A stretch of DNA of 64,000 bases, from NCBI RefSeq assembly GCF_011320225.1, contig NZ_JAAOEN010000003.1, forward strand, positions 186,001 through 250,000, in the 5' to 3' direction. Below the pieces are notes generated by a model that made no database searches, was not told where the DNA came from, and saw only the letters and a program-made list of their open reading frames with translations. Both the position numbers and the translations under genes were made by a program. Below are positions 43,295 through 52,151 of this stretch, piece by piece. The stretch's first letter is position 1; every line of letters starts with the position of its first letter. This DNA comes from Phytoactinopolyspora limicola. Lineage in GTDB: Bacteria; Actinomycetota; Actinomycetes; Jiangellales; Jiangellaceae.

Positions 43295-44635
43295 ATGGCT
43301 GTTCAATTGAGCATCCCGCCCGACAAGGTCCGTGCCATTCTCGGTGAGCACCTGCTAACCGATGGCTTCAAACTGGTGCTCGATACCGCGGCAAGCCACG
43401 GAAGCTGGCTCGTGGATGCCCGCGATGGCAGCCGTTACCTCGACATGTACACGTTCTTCGCTTCCGCACCACTGGGCTGCAACCCGCCCGGAATCGTGGA
43501 CGATCCAGAGTTCATGGAACTCCTCGCCGAGATCGCCGCCAACAAGCCGGCGAACTCCGACATCTATACCACCCACTTCGCCGAGTTCGTGGCCACGTTC
43601 AGCCGCGTCCTCGGAGACCCCGCACTCCCCCATCTGTTCTTCGTCGAAGGTGGTGCGCTCGCAGTGGAGAACGCACTCAAGGCCGCCTTCGACTGGAAGA
43701 GCCGGCACAACGAGGCCGCCGGGCGCGACCGTTCGCTCGGTACTCGCATCATGCACCTCACCCAGGCTTTCCACGGCCGTAGCGGCTACACCATGTCGTT
43801 GACCAACACCGAGCCGAACAAGACCGACCGCTACCCGACATTCGATTGGCCGCGGATCGACGTCCCAGCCATCCGGTTCCCGCTGGCCGATCACCTCGAC
43901 GAGGTCATCGCCGCCGAGCAGCGCGCACTGGAGCAGGCACGCGCCGCTTTCCGCGCGCACCCACACGACATCGCCGCGTTCATCTGTGAGCCGGTCCAGG
44001 GTGAGGGTGGCGACAACCACATGCGCGCGGAGTTTCTCCGGGCCCTTCAAGAGCTGGTGCACGAACACGACGCGTTGTTCATCGTCGACGAGGTGCAGAC
44101 CGGCGCCGGCACCACCGGTACACCTTGGGCTTACCAGCAGCTCGGCCTCTCCCCCGACATCGTCGCCTTCTCCAAGAAGATCCAGGTCGGCGGGATCATG
44201 GCCGGCGGCCGGGTCGACGAGGTACCCGACAACGTCTTCGCGGTATCCGGTCGAATCAACTCCACATGGGGCGGCGGACTCGTCGACATGGTTCGCTCGC
44301 GCCGCATCCTGGAGATCGTCGAGCGTGCGGGCCTGATCGAAACGGCCGGTCCCAAGGGGGAGCACTTCCTCACCCGGCTCCGTTCGGCCGCCGCTGACGC
44401 ACCACCCGGCGCCGTCACCAACGTACGCGGACGTGGACTGATGGTAGCCGTCGACCTCATCGACGCCGCGGCCCGCGACGCCGTCCTGACCGACCTGCGA
44501 GAAGTCGAGAGGGTCATCGCCTTGCCGAGCGGAGTGCGAGCGATACGCTTCCGTCCAGCACTGTCGGTGTCCCATGATGAGATCGACCACGCGGTGGCGG
44601 CGTTCGCCCGAGCCGTGGTCCGGCAGACTTCGTGA
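43295..44635 (+). CDS. lat: L-lysine 6-aminotransferase
   Basis: A protein of 446 residues, a class III PLP aminotransferase. Typical LAT segments are LDMYTFFASAPLGCNPPGI, FFVEGGALAVENALKAAFDW, FICEPVQGEGGDNHMR, VDEVQTGAGTTGTPWAYQ and the PLP-lysine in AFSKKIQVGGIMAGGR. It transfers the epsilon-amino group of lysine to 2-oxoglutarate, giving 2-aminoadipate semialdehyde. AGGGGG lies 6 bp before the ATG. It is the first gene of a four-gene plus-strand operon. In actinobacteria LAT serves lysine degradation, cephamycin biosynthesis or persistence. Confidence 0.95.
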   Translation: MAVQLSIPPDKVRAILGEHLLTDGFKLVLDTAASHGSWLVDARDGSRYLDMYTFFASAPLGCNPPGIVDDPEFMELLAEIAANKPANSDIYTTHFAEFVATFSRVLGDPALPHLFFVEGGALAVENALKAAFDWKSRHNEAAGRDRSLGTRIMHLTQAFHGRSGYTMSLTNTEPNKTDRYPTFDWPRIDVPAIRFPLADHLDEVIAAEQRALEQARAAFRAHPHDIAAFICEPVQGEGGDNHMRAEFLRALQELVHEHDALFIVDEVQTGAGTTGTPWAYQQLGLSPDIVAFSKKIQVGGIMAGGRVDEVPDNVFAVSGRINSTWGGGLVDMVRSRRILEIVERAGLIETAGPKGEHFLTRLRSAAADAPPGAVTNVRGRGLMVAVDLIDAAARDAVLTDLREVERVIALPSGVRAIRFRPALSVSHDEIDHAVAAFARAVVRQTS

Positions 44636-44649
44636 AGAGAGGAACCGCG

Positions 44650-46206
44650 ATGCCAGACAAGCTCGTGACCTCCGTCGTCGACGGTGTACCCGTCGAAGGC
44701 GGCCGCACGGTCGCCAGCTATAACCCGGCCCGTCTCGACGAGGTCGTCGCCGAGATCTCGTTCGCCGAGGCCAGCACGTTCGTCGACGCCGCGGCCTCGG
44801 CCAAGCGGGCGCAGGCGGCGTGGGCGGCGGTCCCCCCACCGGTCCGCGGCCGGGCTATCGCCCATATCGGTCGGCTGGTCGAGGCCAACATGCACGAGCT
44901 GGCTCAGCTGGTCACCCGAGACATCGGCAAACCCTACGGCGAGGCGCTCGGCGAAGTCCGCGAGATCGTCGATACGTGCGACTTCTTCCTCGGCGAAGGC
45001 CGGCGGCTCTACGGACAGACCGTGCCGAGCGAGATGCCGGACAAACAGCTGTTCACCTTCCGCAACCCAGTCGGCACGGCGGCGATCATCACCGCGGGCA
45101 ACTTTCCGGTCGCGGTGCCGTCCTGGTACATCGTGCCGGCGTTGCTCTGCGGCAACACCGTGGTCTGGAAGCCGGCGGAGTACTCCGCGGCGGTCTCGGC
45201 CGCCTTCCACGAGATCTTCGTCCGCGGTGGCGGGCTCCCACCCGGCGTGTTCAACGTCGTCCACGCCGACGGCCCGGCCACGTTCGCCGGGTTGGAGCGT
45301 GCGCTGGCCGACGGCACCATCGACAAAGTGGGTTTCACCGGCTCTCCCGAGGTTGGCCGCGAGATCGGCGCGCTCACCGGTCGGAACCTGCAGACCGCCT
45401 GCCTCGAGCTCGGTGGCAAGAACCCCCTCGTCGTCACGCCCACCGCCGATCTCGACCTCGCCGTCGAGGGTGCGCTCTTCTCCGGCTTCGGCACCGCCGG
45501 CCAACGCTGCACGTCGTTGGGCACGGTGATCGTCCACGAGTCCCAACACGCGGAACTCGTCGAGCGTTTCGCCGCGGCCACGGCGGCAGCCGCGGTGGGT
45601 GACCCCACCGGGGACGTCCTCATGGGGCCGTTACTGGATCAGAAGTTCGCGGATCGTTACGACACGTTCCTCGAGTGGATCCAGCCCCATCACACCGTGT
45701 ATGGCACTCCGGGGCGGATCACCGCGGAACTCCCCCGTGCCGGGTTCCAAGGCGATCCAGCGGCGGGGTTGTACTACCACCCCGTGATCGTCGACGGCGT
45801 GCGGCCCGGCGACGCCCTGTTCGATCAGGAAACGTTCGGGCCGATCGTGGGGGTCACCACGTACGTCGACTTCGACGAGGCAATCGAGTTGGCCAACGCG
45901 CCTGGTTATGGGTTGTCGTCGTCCATCTACACCACCAACCCGGCCGACGCGTTCGCCTTCCGCAGCCGGATCGGTGCCGGCATGGTCAGCATCAACAACT
46001 CCACTTCCGGCGCCGAAGCCCACCTACCGTTCGGTGGCAATGGCAAGTCGGGCAACGGCTCACGCCAGTCCGGGTTGTGGGTACTCGACCAATTCACCCG
46101 CTGGCAGTCGATGAACTGGGACTACTCGGGCCGGTTGCAGAAGGCGCAGATGGACGTCGCCGAGCTGGTCCCCGACACCGAGTTCCGGCTCGCCGGCGGA
46201 CAATGA
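44650..46206 (+). CDS. Aldehyde dehydrogenase (probable 2-aminoadipate semialdehyde dehydrogenase)
   Basis: 518 residues from ATG 44650. NAD-dependent ALDH fold: N169-type segment ITAGNFPVAVPSWY, LELGGKNPLVV (Glu) and the catalytic Cys near residue 287 in FGTAGQRCTSLGT. The C-terminal part has INNSTSGAEAHLPFGGNGKSGNG. Its position directly after lat, 14 bp away, points to oxidation of the semialdehyde (or its cyclic piperideine carboxylate) to 2-aminoadipate. Specificity is inferred from context. Confidence 0.9.
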   Translation: MPDKLVTSVVDGVPVEGGRTVASYNPARLDEVVAEISFAEASTFVDAAASAKRAQAAWAAVPPPVRGRAIAHIGRLVEANMHELAQLVTRDIGKPYGEALGEVREIVDTCDFFLGEGRRLYGQTVPSEMPDKQLFTFRNPVGTAAIITAGNFPVAVPSWYIVPALLCGNTVVWKPAEYSAAVSAAFHEIFVRGGGLPPGVFNVVHADGPATFAGLERALADGTIDKVGFTGSPEVGREIGALTGRNLQTACLELGGKNPLVVTPTADLDLAVEGALFSGFGTAGQRCTSLGTVIVHESQHAELVERFAAATAAAAVGDPTGDVLMGPLLDQKFADRYDTFLEWIQPHHTVYGTPGRITAELPRAGFQGDPAAGLYYHPVIVDGVRPGDALFDQETFGPIVGVTTYVDFDEAIELANAPGYGLSSSIYTTNPADAFAFRSRIGAGMVSINNSTSGAEAHLPFGGNGKSGNGSRQSGLWVLDQFTRWQSMNWDYSGRLQKAQMDVAELVPDTEFRLAGGQ

Positions 46207-46207
46207 G

Positions 46208-48451
46208 ATGAACACCCCAGCTGGCCTCGAGGCCGCCCAGGTCGCCCTGCTGGACCACCTCGCCACACTGGAGGTGCCCAGCGGGGCCTCCAGCGCGGAG
46301 ACAGGTGACCCCGAGCCGCTGTGGCGGGTGTTCGACGCCCAGGTCACCAGCCGCCATCTCGACGCCGCGGCGCGTGAACTCCAGGCCGCCGGCCGGGCCT
46401 ACTACACCATCGGCTCGGCCGGTCACGAAAGCAACGCCGCCGTGGCCGAGGTGTTGCGCCCGGACGACCCCGCGTTGTTGCACTACCGCTCTGGTGGCTT
46501 CTACGTGGCCAGGGCGGCCCAGGTGGAGGGGGTCGACCCGGCCAGAGACATTCTGCAGGGTGTCATGTGTGCCGCCGACGAGCCGATCGCCGGCGGCCGG
46601 CACAAGGTGTTCGGCCATCCGGCGCTGTCGGTGATACCGCAGACATCCACCATCGCCTCGCACCTGCCCCGGGCCGTGGGCCTGGCCATGTCACTGCACC
46701 GGGCGCACCGGCTGGGGGTTGCCGGAGCGTGGCCGGCCGATGCCGTGGTGGTGTGTTCGTTCGGTGACGCGTCGGCCAACCACTCGACCGCGGCGGGCGC
46801 CATCAACACCACCATCAACACCACCTATCGCGGCTTGCCACTGCCCTTGCTGCTGGTCTGCGAGGACAACGGGTTAGGCATCTCGGTGCGTACGCCGTCG
46901 GGCTGGATCGAGAGCGCCTACGGGTCGCGGCCCGGGTTGCGGTACTTCTTCGCCGACGGCGCCGATACCGCCCAGGTGCTGCGCATAGCCGCCGAGGCGG
47001 CCGACTTCGTCCGCACCCAACGCCGCCCGGCGTTCCTGCATCTGGCCACCGTCCGGTTCGGCGGGCATGCCGGGAGCGACGCGGAGATCAGCTACCGGAC
47101 CCACACCGAGGTCGCCGCCGGGTACGGGCATGATCCCATCCTCGGCACCATGCGCGCGCTGGTGGACGCCGGGGCGGCCACCCCGGAGGTGCTCGCGAAG
47201 CGTTACCACCGGATCCGGGCCGGCATCGACGACGTCATCGCCGAGCTGGGGCAGGTGCGCCAGCTGGCGGCGGCGGCGGAGGTCATGGCGCCGCTGGCAC
47301 CTCATCGTCCGGACGACGTCGAAGCGGTCGCCGCCGAGCTCGCCACACCCGTAGATGAGGATCCACCACGCGCGCGCACCCTCGCCGAGTCGATCAACGC
47401 AACCCTCGCCGGGGCGCTCCAGCATGATCGGCGTGTTGTCGTCTTCGGGGAAGACGTCGGCCGCAAAGGCGGCGTCTACGGGGTCACCCGCGGGCTCCAA
47501 CGCCGTTTCGGAGCGGCACGGGTCTTCGACACCTTGCTCGACGAGCAGTCGATTCTCGGCCTCGGTCTCGGCGCCGGTCTGGCCGGCCTGGTGCCGGTGC
47601 CGGAGATCCAATATCTGGCGTATCTGCACAACGCTGAAGATCAGCTCCGCGGCGAGGCGGCCACGCTGTCGTTCTTCTCCACCGCCGCGTACAAGAACCC
47701 GATGGTGGTCCGGATCGCCGGGCTGGCCTACCAGAAGGGTTTCGGCGGGCACTTCCACAACGACAACGCAGTGGCCGTGTTACGAGATATCCCCGGTCTG
47801 GTGGTGGCCTGCCCGGCGCGGGCCGACGACGCCGCTGCCATGCTGCGCACGTGCCTCGCCGCGGCCCGGGTCGACGGCACGGTGTCGGCGTTCGTCGAGC
47901 CGATCGCGCTCTACCATGCCCGCGACCTGCACACCGCCGACGACGGCGAATGGCTGGCCGCCGATACCGGGCAGCACGTGCCGATCGGTGCCGCCCGCGA
48001 GTACGGCACCGGCACCGACCTCACCATCGTCACCTTCGGCAACGGCGTGCCCATGAGCCTCCGGGTGGCCCGGCGGCTGGGTGAACGCGATATCCACGTC
48101 CGTGTGCTCGACTTGCGCTGGCTGGCGCCGCTGCCGGTGGCGGACATCCTGCGCGCGGCCAACGCCAGCGGCCGGGTTCTCGTCGCCGACGAGACCCGCC
48201 TGTCGGGAGGTGTCGGAGAAGGTGTGCTCAGCGCCTTGATCCAGAACGGGTTTACCGGGCGACTGGCCAGGGTCGCCAGCCAGGACAGCTTCGTGCCGCT
48301 CGGACCGGCCGCGACGCATGTGTTGCTCGGTGAAGAGGACATCGAGTCGGCGGCCATCGAGATGGTCGGGCCACCGGCCGCGCCGGACGACGACGGCCGC
48401 CACCGGAAACGTCGCGACCCCGGTGGGCAGCGTTCCCGCCGGCGGCGTTGA
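46208..48451 (+). CDS. Fused alpha-beta E1 of a 2-oxoacid dehydrogenase complex (probable 2-oxoadipate dehydrogenase)
   Basis: A protein of 747 residues joining both subunits of a branched-chain-type E1. The alpha half (about 1-370) has the thiamin-diphosphate motif CSFGDASANHS...VCEDNGLGIS. The beta half (about 390-720) has VVVFGEDVGRKGGVYGVTRG, FDTLLDEQSILGLGLG, PEIQYLAYLHNAEDQLRG and the C-terminal transketolase domain. The tail is Arg-rich. It lies between the semialdehyde dehydrogenase and glutaryl-CoA dehydrogenase genes, which fits decarboxylation of 2-oxoadipate toward glutaryl-CoA. No E2, E3 or aminoadipate transaminase gene is adjacent. The substrate is inferred from neighbours. Confidence 0.85.
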   Translation: MNTPAGLEAAQVALLDHLATLEVPSGASSAETGDPEPLWRVFDAQVTSRHLDAAARELQAAGRAYYTIGSAGHESNAAVAEVLRPDDPALLHYRSGGFYVARAAQVEGVDPARDILQGVMCAADEPIAGGRHKVFGHPALSVIPQTSTIASHLPRAVGLAMSLHRAHRLGVAGAWPADAVVVCSFGDASANHSTAAGAINTTINTTYRGLPLPLLLVCEDNGLGISVRTPSGWIESAYGSRPGLRYFFADGADTAQVLRIAAEAADFVRTQRRPAFLHLATVRFGGHAGSDAEISYRTHTEVAAGYGHDPILGTMRALVDAGAATPEVLAKRYHRIRAGIDDVIAELGQVRQLAAAAEVMAPLAPHRPDDVEAVAAELATPVDEDPPRARTLAESINATLAGALQHDRRVVVFGEDVGRKGGVYGVTRGLQRRFGAARVFDTLLDEQSILGLGLGAGLAGLVPVPEIQYLAYLHNAEDQLRGEAATLSFFSTAAYKNPMVVRIAGLAYQKGFGGHFHNDNAVAVLRDIPGLVVACPARADDAAAMLRTCLAAARVDGTVSAFVEPIALYHARDLHTADDGEWLAADTGQHVPIGAAREYGTGTDLTIVTFGNGVPMSLRVARRLGERDIHVRVLDLRWLAPLPVADILRAANASGRVLVADETRLSGGVGEGVLSALIQNGFTGRLARVASQDSFVPLGPAATHVLLGEEDIESAAIEMVGPPAAPDDDGRHRKRRDPGGQRSRRRR

Positions 48452-48519
48452 CATCATCAGAGTGGGCCGCGCGGAGTACGGCGTTCCAACTCGAACACAC
48501 CAGCGAGGAGAGACGAGCG

Positions 48520-49695
48520 ATGACGGGTACCAGCCCGCTTGATCTGCTGAAGGTCGACCACCTGCTCGACGATGAAGAGACGGCGATCCAGGAGACCGTT
48601 CGGCGCTTCGTCGACGACCACGTCCGGCCCCATATCGCTGGCTGGTACGAAGACGGTCTCAGCCCCGAAACGGTCCGCGAGGTGGCCCGTGCCGCCGGCA
48701 AGCTGGGCCTACTGGGTATGCACCTAACCGGGTACGGCTGCGCGGGCACCAACGCGGTGTCGTACGGGCTGGCCTGCCTAGAGCTGGAAGCCGGCGACTC
48801 CGGCCTGCGTAGCCTCGTATCGGTTCAAGGATCGCTGGCGATGTACGCCATCTGGAGGTTCGGCTCCGAGGAGCAGAAACAGCGGTGGCTACCCGGTATG
48901 GCGGCGGGCGAGCTGATCGGCTGTTTCGGGTTGACCGAACCGGATTTCGGGTCCAACCCAGCGGGCATGCGCACCAGAGCTCGCCGCGACGGCTCGGACT
49001 GGGTGCTCGACGGCACCAAGATGTGGATCACGAATGGCACGGTGGCCGACGTCGCCGTGGTCTGGGCGCAGACCGACGACGGCATCCGCGGCTTCGCCGT
49101 GCCGACCGACACCCCCGGCTTCTCGGCGCCGACCATCGGCCGCAAGCTGTCGCTGCGGGCGTCGGTCACCAGTGAGCTGGTCCTCGACGGGGTCCGGCTG
49201 CCGGCCGACGCGGTGCTGCCCGACGTGACAGGGCTGCGTGGCCCGTTGTCGTGCCTCAACGAGGCCCGCTTCGGCATCGTGTTCGGTGCGCTGGGTGCGG
49301 CGCGGGACTGCCTGCAGGCCACTCTGGAGTACGCCTCCGACCGCGAGGTGTTCGACCGCCCGCTGTCGTCGTTCCAGCTCACCCAGGCCAAACTGGCCGA
49401 CATGGCACTCGAGCTGCAGAAGGGATTCCTGTTGGCCATGCATCTGGGCCGGTTGAAGGATTCCCATCGGCTGGAGCACCGCCAGGTCAGCCTGGGCAAG
49501 CTGAACAACGTACGAGAAGCGTTGGGGATCGCCCGCGAATGCCGGACGATCCTGGGCGCCAGCGGCATCACCCTGGAGTACCCGGTGCTGCGGCACGCGA
49601 ACAACCTGGAGTCGGTGCTCACGTACGAGGGCACGTCGGAGATTCACCAACTGGTCATCGGCCAGGCCCTCACCGGCAGCCCCGCCTTCAGCTAA
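48520..49695 (+). CDS. Glutaryl-CoA dehydrogenase
   Basis: 391 residues from ATG 48520, preceded by GAGGAG. Acyl-CoA dehydrogenase with glutaryl-CoA hallmarks: GCAGTNAVSYGLACLELEAG, SGLRSLVSVQGSLAMY (Arg that binds the substrate carboxylate), EARFGIVFGALGAA, EYPVLRHANNLESVLTY and the catalytic Glu near 370 in YEGTSEIHQL. It oxidises and decarboxylates glutaryl-CoA to crotonyl-CoA. It completes the operon lat to glutaryl-CoA. Confidence 0.93.
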   Translation: MTGTSPLDLLKVDHLLDDEETAIQETVRRFVDDHVRPHIAGWYEDGLSPETVREVARAAGKLGLLGMHLTGYGCAGTNAVSYGLACLELEAGDSGLRSLVSVQGSLAMYAIWRFGSEEQKQRWLPGMAAGELIGCFGLTEPDFGSNPAGMRTRARRDGSDWVLDGTKMWITNGTVADVAVVWAQTDDGIRGFAVPTDTPGFSAPTIGRKLSLRASVTSELVLDGVRLPADAVLPDVTGLRGPLSCLNEARFGIVFGALGAARDCLQATLEYASDREVFDRPLSSFQLTQAKLADMALELQKGFLLAMHLGRLKDSHRLEHRQVSLGKLNNVREALGIARECRTILGASGITLEYPVLRHANNLESVLTYEGTSEIHQLVIGQALTGSPAFS

Positions 49696-49702
49696 CCCGC
49701 CG

Positions 49703-50479
49703 TTAGGCGTCTAGTACGCGCTGCTCCGCGCGGTGTAGCAGCCGCCGGTGGGCGTCGAACACCTCGTCGTTGGACTCCAGGCTCGCTCCGGGCACCGTCG
49801 GGGACACGAACGTCGGCAGCTCCACACCCTCGCCGGCCAGCACCGCGGCCGTCCGCGTCAGGATCTCGTGGCTGACCACCGCGGCCACGACCGTCGACGC
49901 ACCACCCACCGGCCGGCTCCAGCCGTCCACGTCGATAACGGCGTCCTCCACCGGCACCCCGGTGTCGACCACGAGGTCGCACACCTCACCCAGGCGTTTG
50001 CCGCTGGAGTGTTCGGCCGGCCGGCTCAGGTTGGCCGTCGACGTGACCGCGACCGTCGTCAAGCCGCGTTCCCGTGCGTACATCGCCGCCTCGATCCCAG
50101 CCGAGTTCCGGCCACCGTGGGAGTAGACCACCAGCACGTCGCCAGCGTTCAGCGGCTCGTGATCGAGGAACTTGTCGATGTAGTTCTCGGTGCGTTCCAG
50201 CCACAGCAGCTCGCGCACCCCACCGGGGCCGAGCACGTTGTGCCACATCAGCCGCGGATCGGTCAGTGGATGGATGCCGGCGAAACTCCCGTACCGAGGA
50301 AACGCCTCGATGGTTGGGATCACCGAGTGACCGCTGCCGAACAGGTGCACCAAGCCCCCGCCTTGTAAGGCGGCGGCGGCTCGCTCAGCGACCTGGTCGA
50401 GCACGTCGTTCTGGCTCTCCGCGAGCTTGCCCAGCAGCTCGATCAGGGCGTGGGTGTATCGGGCGGTGGTGACAGTCAT
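49703..50479 (-). CDS. SIS domain sugar-phosphate protein (second copy)
   Basis: 258 residues from ATG 50479. SIS fold with LVHLFGSGHSVIPTIEAFPR, DVLVVYSHGGRNSAGIEAAMY and LTTVAVTSTANLS. It has the same family and length class as the protein at 32405-33211. It is the last gene of a minus-strand cassette (binding protein, two permeases, ROK kinase, GntR, SIS). It is convergent with the glutaryl-CoA dehydrogenase gene, 7 bp apart. Confidence 0.88.
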   Translation of the reverse strand: MTVTTARYTHALIELLGKLAESQNDVLDQVAERAAAALQGGGLVHLFGSGHSVIPTIEAFPRYGSFAGIHPLTDPRLMWHNVLGPGGVRELLWLERTENYIDKFLDHEPLNAGDVLVVYSHGGRNSAGIEAAMYARERGLTTVAVTSTANLSRPAEHSSGKRLGEVCDLVVDTGVPVEDAVIDVDGWSRPVGGASTVVAAVVSHEILTRTAAVLAGEGVELPTFVSPTVPGASLESNDEVFDAHRRLLHRAEQRVLDA

Positions 50480-50538
50480 GGACCGTCCTCTCTTCATTCG
50501 GTACGGGCGGCGTCCGGGTTGGTCCGAACACCGCGTGT

Positions 50539-51288
50539 TCATGGGTTGCGTAGGCCAAGTCGGAGCCGGTAACGGTCGCCACGCATGACGCTGTGGCAGA
50601 ACTCGAACGGTCCACGGGTGTCGGAAGTGATGCGTTCGACGTAGAACGCGTGGGTGCCAACTTTCACCTGGAGCAGCTCGGCGTCTTCGGCGAGCACACC
50701 ACCAACGGTGAACGTCTCCACCGCTTCCAGCGGGGTGACGCCGTACCGGCTGCGCAGCAGCCCGTAGAGGGAGCCACTGCCCAGGTCGATCGCGTCGAGG
50801 CCGGGGAACCGGCCCAGCGGGAGAACGCTGGTTTGTACCCCCACCGGCCGGCCACCGCCGGTGCGCAGTCGGCGCAGCTCTACCACTGGCTCGTCCGCCG
50901 CGAAGCCGGCGTCGTCCGGGACAGCCGCCGCGGCGGCCGTGGTGGTGCGGGCGGAGACCACGCGGCTGCCGGCGGTGACGCCGATCTCGGCCATCTCCGC
51001 GGTGAACGACGTGACGCCCCGGGCGCCGGCGGTCAGGCTCTGGTCTCGGACGAACGTGCCCCGACCGCGCTCGCGGACGACGACACCGCGGTCAGCCATC
51101 CTGGCCAGGGCCTGCCGCATGGTGACCCGGCTGACGTTGTACACCTCGCAGAGCTGTTCCTCGGCCGGCAGCTGTTCGCCGGCCTTCCATTCGCCGACGT
51201 CCACTCGCCGCTGCAAGTCCCGTTCGACCTGCATGTACAAGGGCACCCCCGACGACGGGTCGAGTCCGCCAGCACCGGTCATGTCCAT
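50539..51288 (-). CDS. GntR/HutC family regulator
   Basis: A protein of 249 residues. The N-terminal winged HTH is EEQLCEVYNVSRVTMRQALA with the wing RGVVVRERGRGTFV. The UTRA ligand-binding domain follows (VVELRRLRTGGGRPVGVQTS). This is the family of DasR and NagR, which sense glucosamine phosphates. The start overlaps the ROK kinase stop. It likely represses the cassette it sits in; a palindrome upstream of the binding protein gene is a candidate site. Confidence 0.92.
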   Translation of the reverse strand: MDMTGAGGLDPSSGVPLYMQVERDLQRRVDVGEWKAGEQLPAEEQLCEVYNVSRVTMRQALARMADRGVVVRERGRGTFVRDQSLTAGARGVTSFTAEMAEIGVTAGSRVVSARTTTAAAAAVPDDAGFAADEPVVELRRLRTGGGRPVGVQTSVLPLGRFPGLDAIDLGSGSLYGLLRSRYGVTPLEAVETFTVGGVLAEDAELLQVKVGTHAFYVERITSDTRGPFEFCHSVMRGDRYRLRLGLRNP

Positions 51289-52151
51289 ACCTCTTCTCCG
51301 CTTCGGGCCGCCTCGACGGCTCCGGCCACCCCAGCCATCCAGCCGAGTTCAGCCGGGACGACCGGTACCTCGTGCCCATGCGGCGAACCCCATCGGCGAT
51401 ATTCGTCGTCGAGCACCGGGTGTACGACGTCGAGAATGCCGGACACGCCGCCGCCGATCACCACCAGTTCCGGGTCCAGCATGCTGGCCAGTGCCGCGAG
51501 TCCGCGACCGAGCCGCCGGGCGTAGCCGTCCAGCCGCCGGGCGGCGCCGGGGTCACCGGCCCGCGCCCGGTCCGCGAGAGCTTCCGGGGCCAGCGGAGCG
51601 GCCAGGTGCCGCAGCGCCGTGCCGGAGGCGGCCTGCTCGAACCCGCCGTGTGCCGGATCCGGCCGGGTCCGCGGCATGCTGAGCCATCCCCAGGCGCCGG
51701 CGCTCCCCCGTGCTCCGCGCCAGATCCGGCCGTTCACCATCAACGCACCACCGATGCCGGTTCCTACGGCGACGAGGACGGCGGATCGGGCGCCGCGGGC
51801 GGCACCGCGCCGGGCCTCGGCGAGGAGCGCGAACGCCGCGTCGTTGCCGATGGTCACCGGACAGCCGAGCCGGGCGGCGAGATCCACCCCCACCGGTTGG
51901 CCTTCCAACCACCGCAGTGCGGGTACGAAGCCGGCGGAGTTGCCGCTGACCGTGCCGGGCAGGCCCAGGCCCGCCGCCGTCACCGGGCCGGCTGTCGCGG
52001 CGTATCCGGTGATCACGTCCAGCAGCGCCGGGTAGTTCTGGGGTGCCGGCTCCCGGCTGATCTCGGTGGAGGTTCCGTCCGGCAGTTCCACCGTCATCCG
52101 CACGGACGTGCCGCCCAGGTCCACGCCGAGCAGGGAGGTGCCGTGGCTCAT
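51279..52151 (-). CDS. ROK family sugar kinase lacking the zinc motif
   Basis: A protein of 290 residues. ATP-binding DLGGTSVRM near residue 10, catalytic Asp in IGNDAAFALLAEARRG and the ROK loop VAVGTGIGGALMVNGRIWRG are present. The usual zinc site (GEIGH plus the CxCGxxGCxE cluster) is replaced by GSAGAWGWLSMPRTRPDP and HGGFEQAASG, with no Cys. It is translationally coupled to the permease upstream and the GntR gene downstream. The substrate is probably the sugar brought in by the adjacent importer. Confidence 0.9.
   Translation of the reverse strand: MSHGTSLLGVDLGGTSVRMTVELPDGTSTEISREPAPQNYPALLDVITGYAATAGPVTAAGLGLPGTVSGNSAGFVPALRWLEGQPVGVDLAARLGCPVTIGNDAAFALLAEARRGAARGARSAVLVAVGTGIGGALMVNGRIWRGARGSAGAWGWLSMPRTRPDPAHGGFEQAASGTALRHLAAPLAPEALADRARAGDPGAARRLDGYARRLGRGLAALASMLDPELVVIGGGVSGILDVVHPVLDDEYRRWGSPHGHEVPVVPAELGWMAGVAGAVEAARSGEEVWT

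Noticed and set aside
43355-45549. Long minus-strand frames over lat and the aldehyde dehydrogenase gene
   Set aside because: The plus-strand proteins carry complete catalytic motifs. The antisense products are low-complexity Arg/Asp/Gly sequences.
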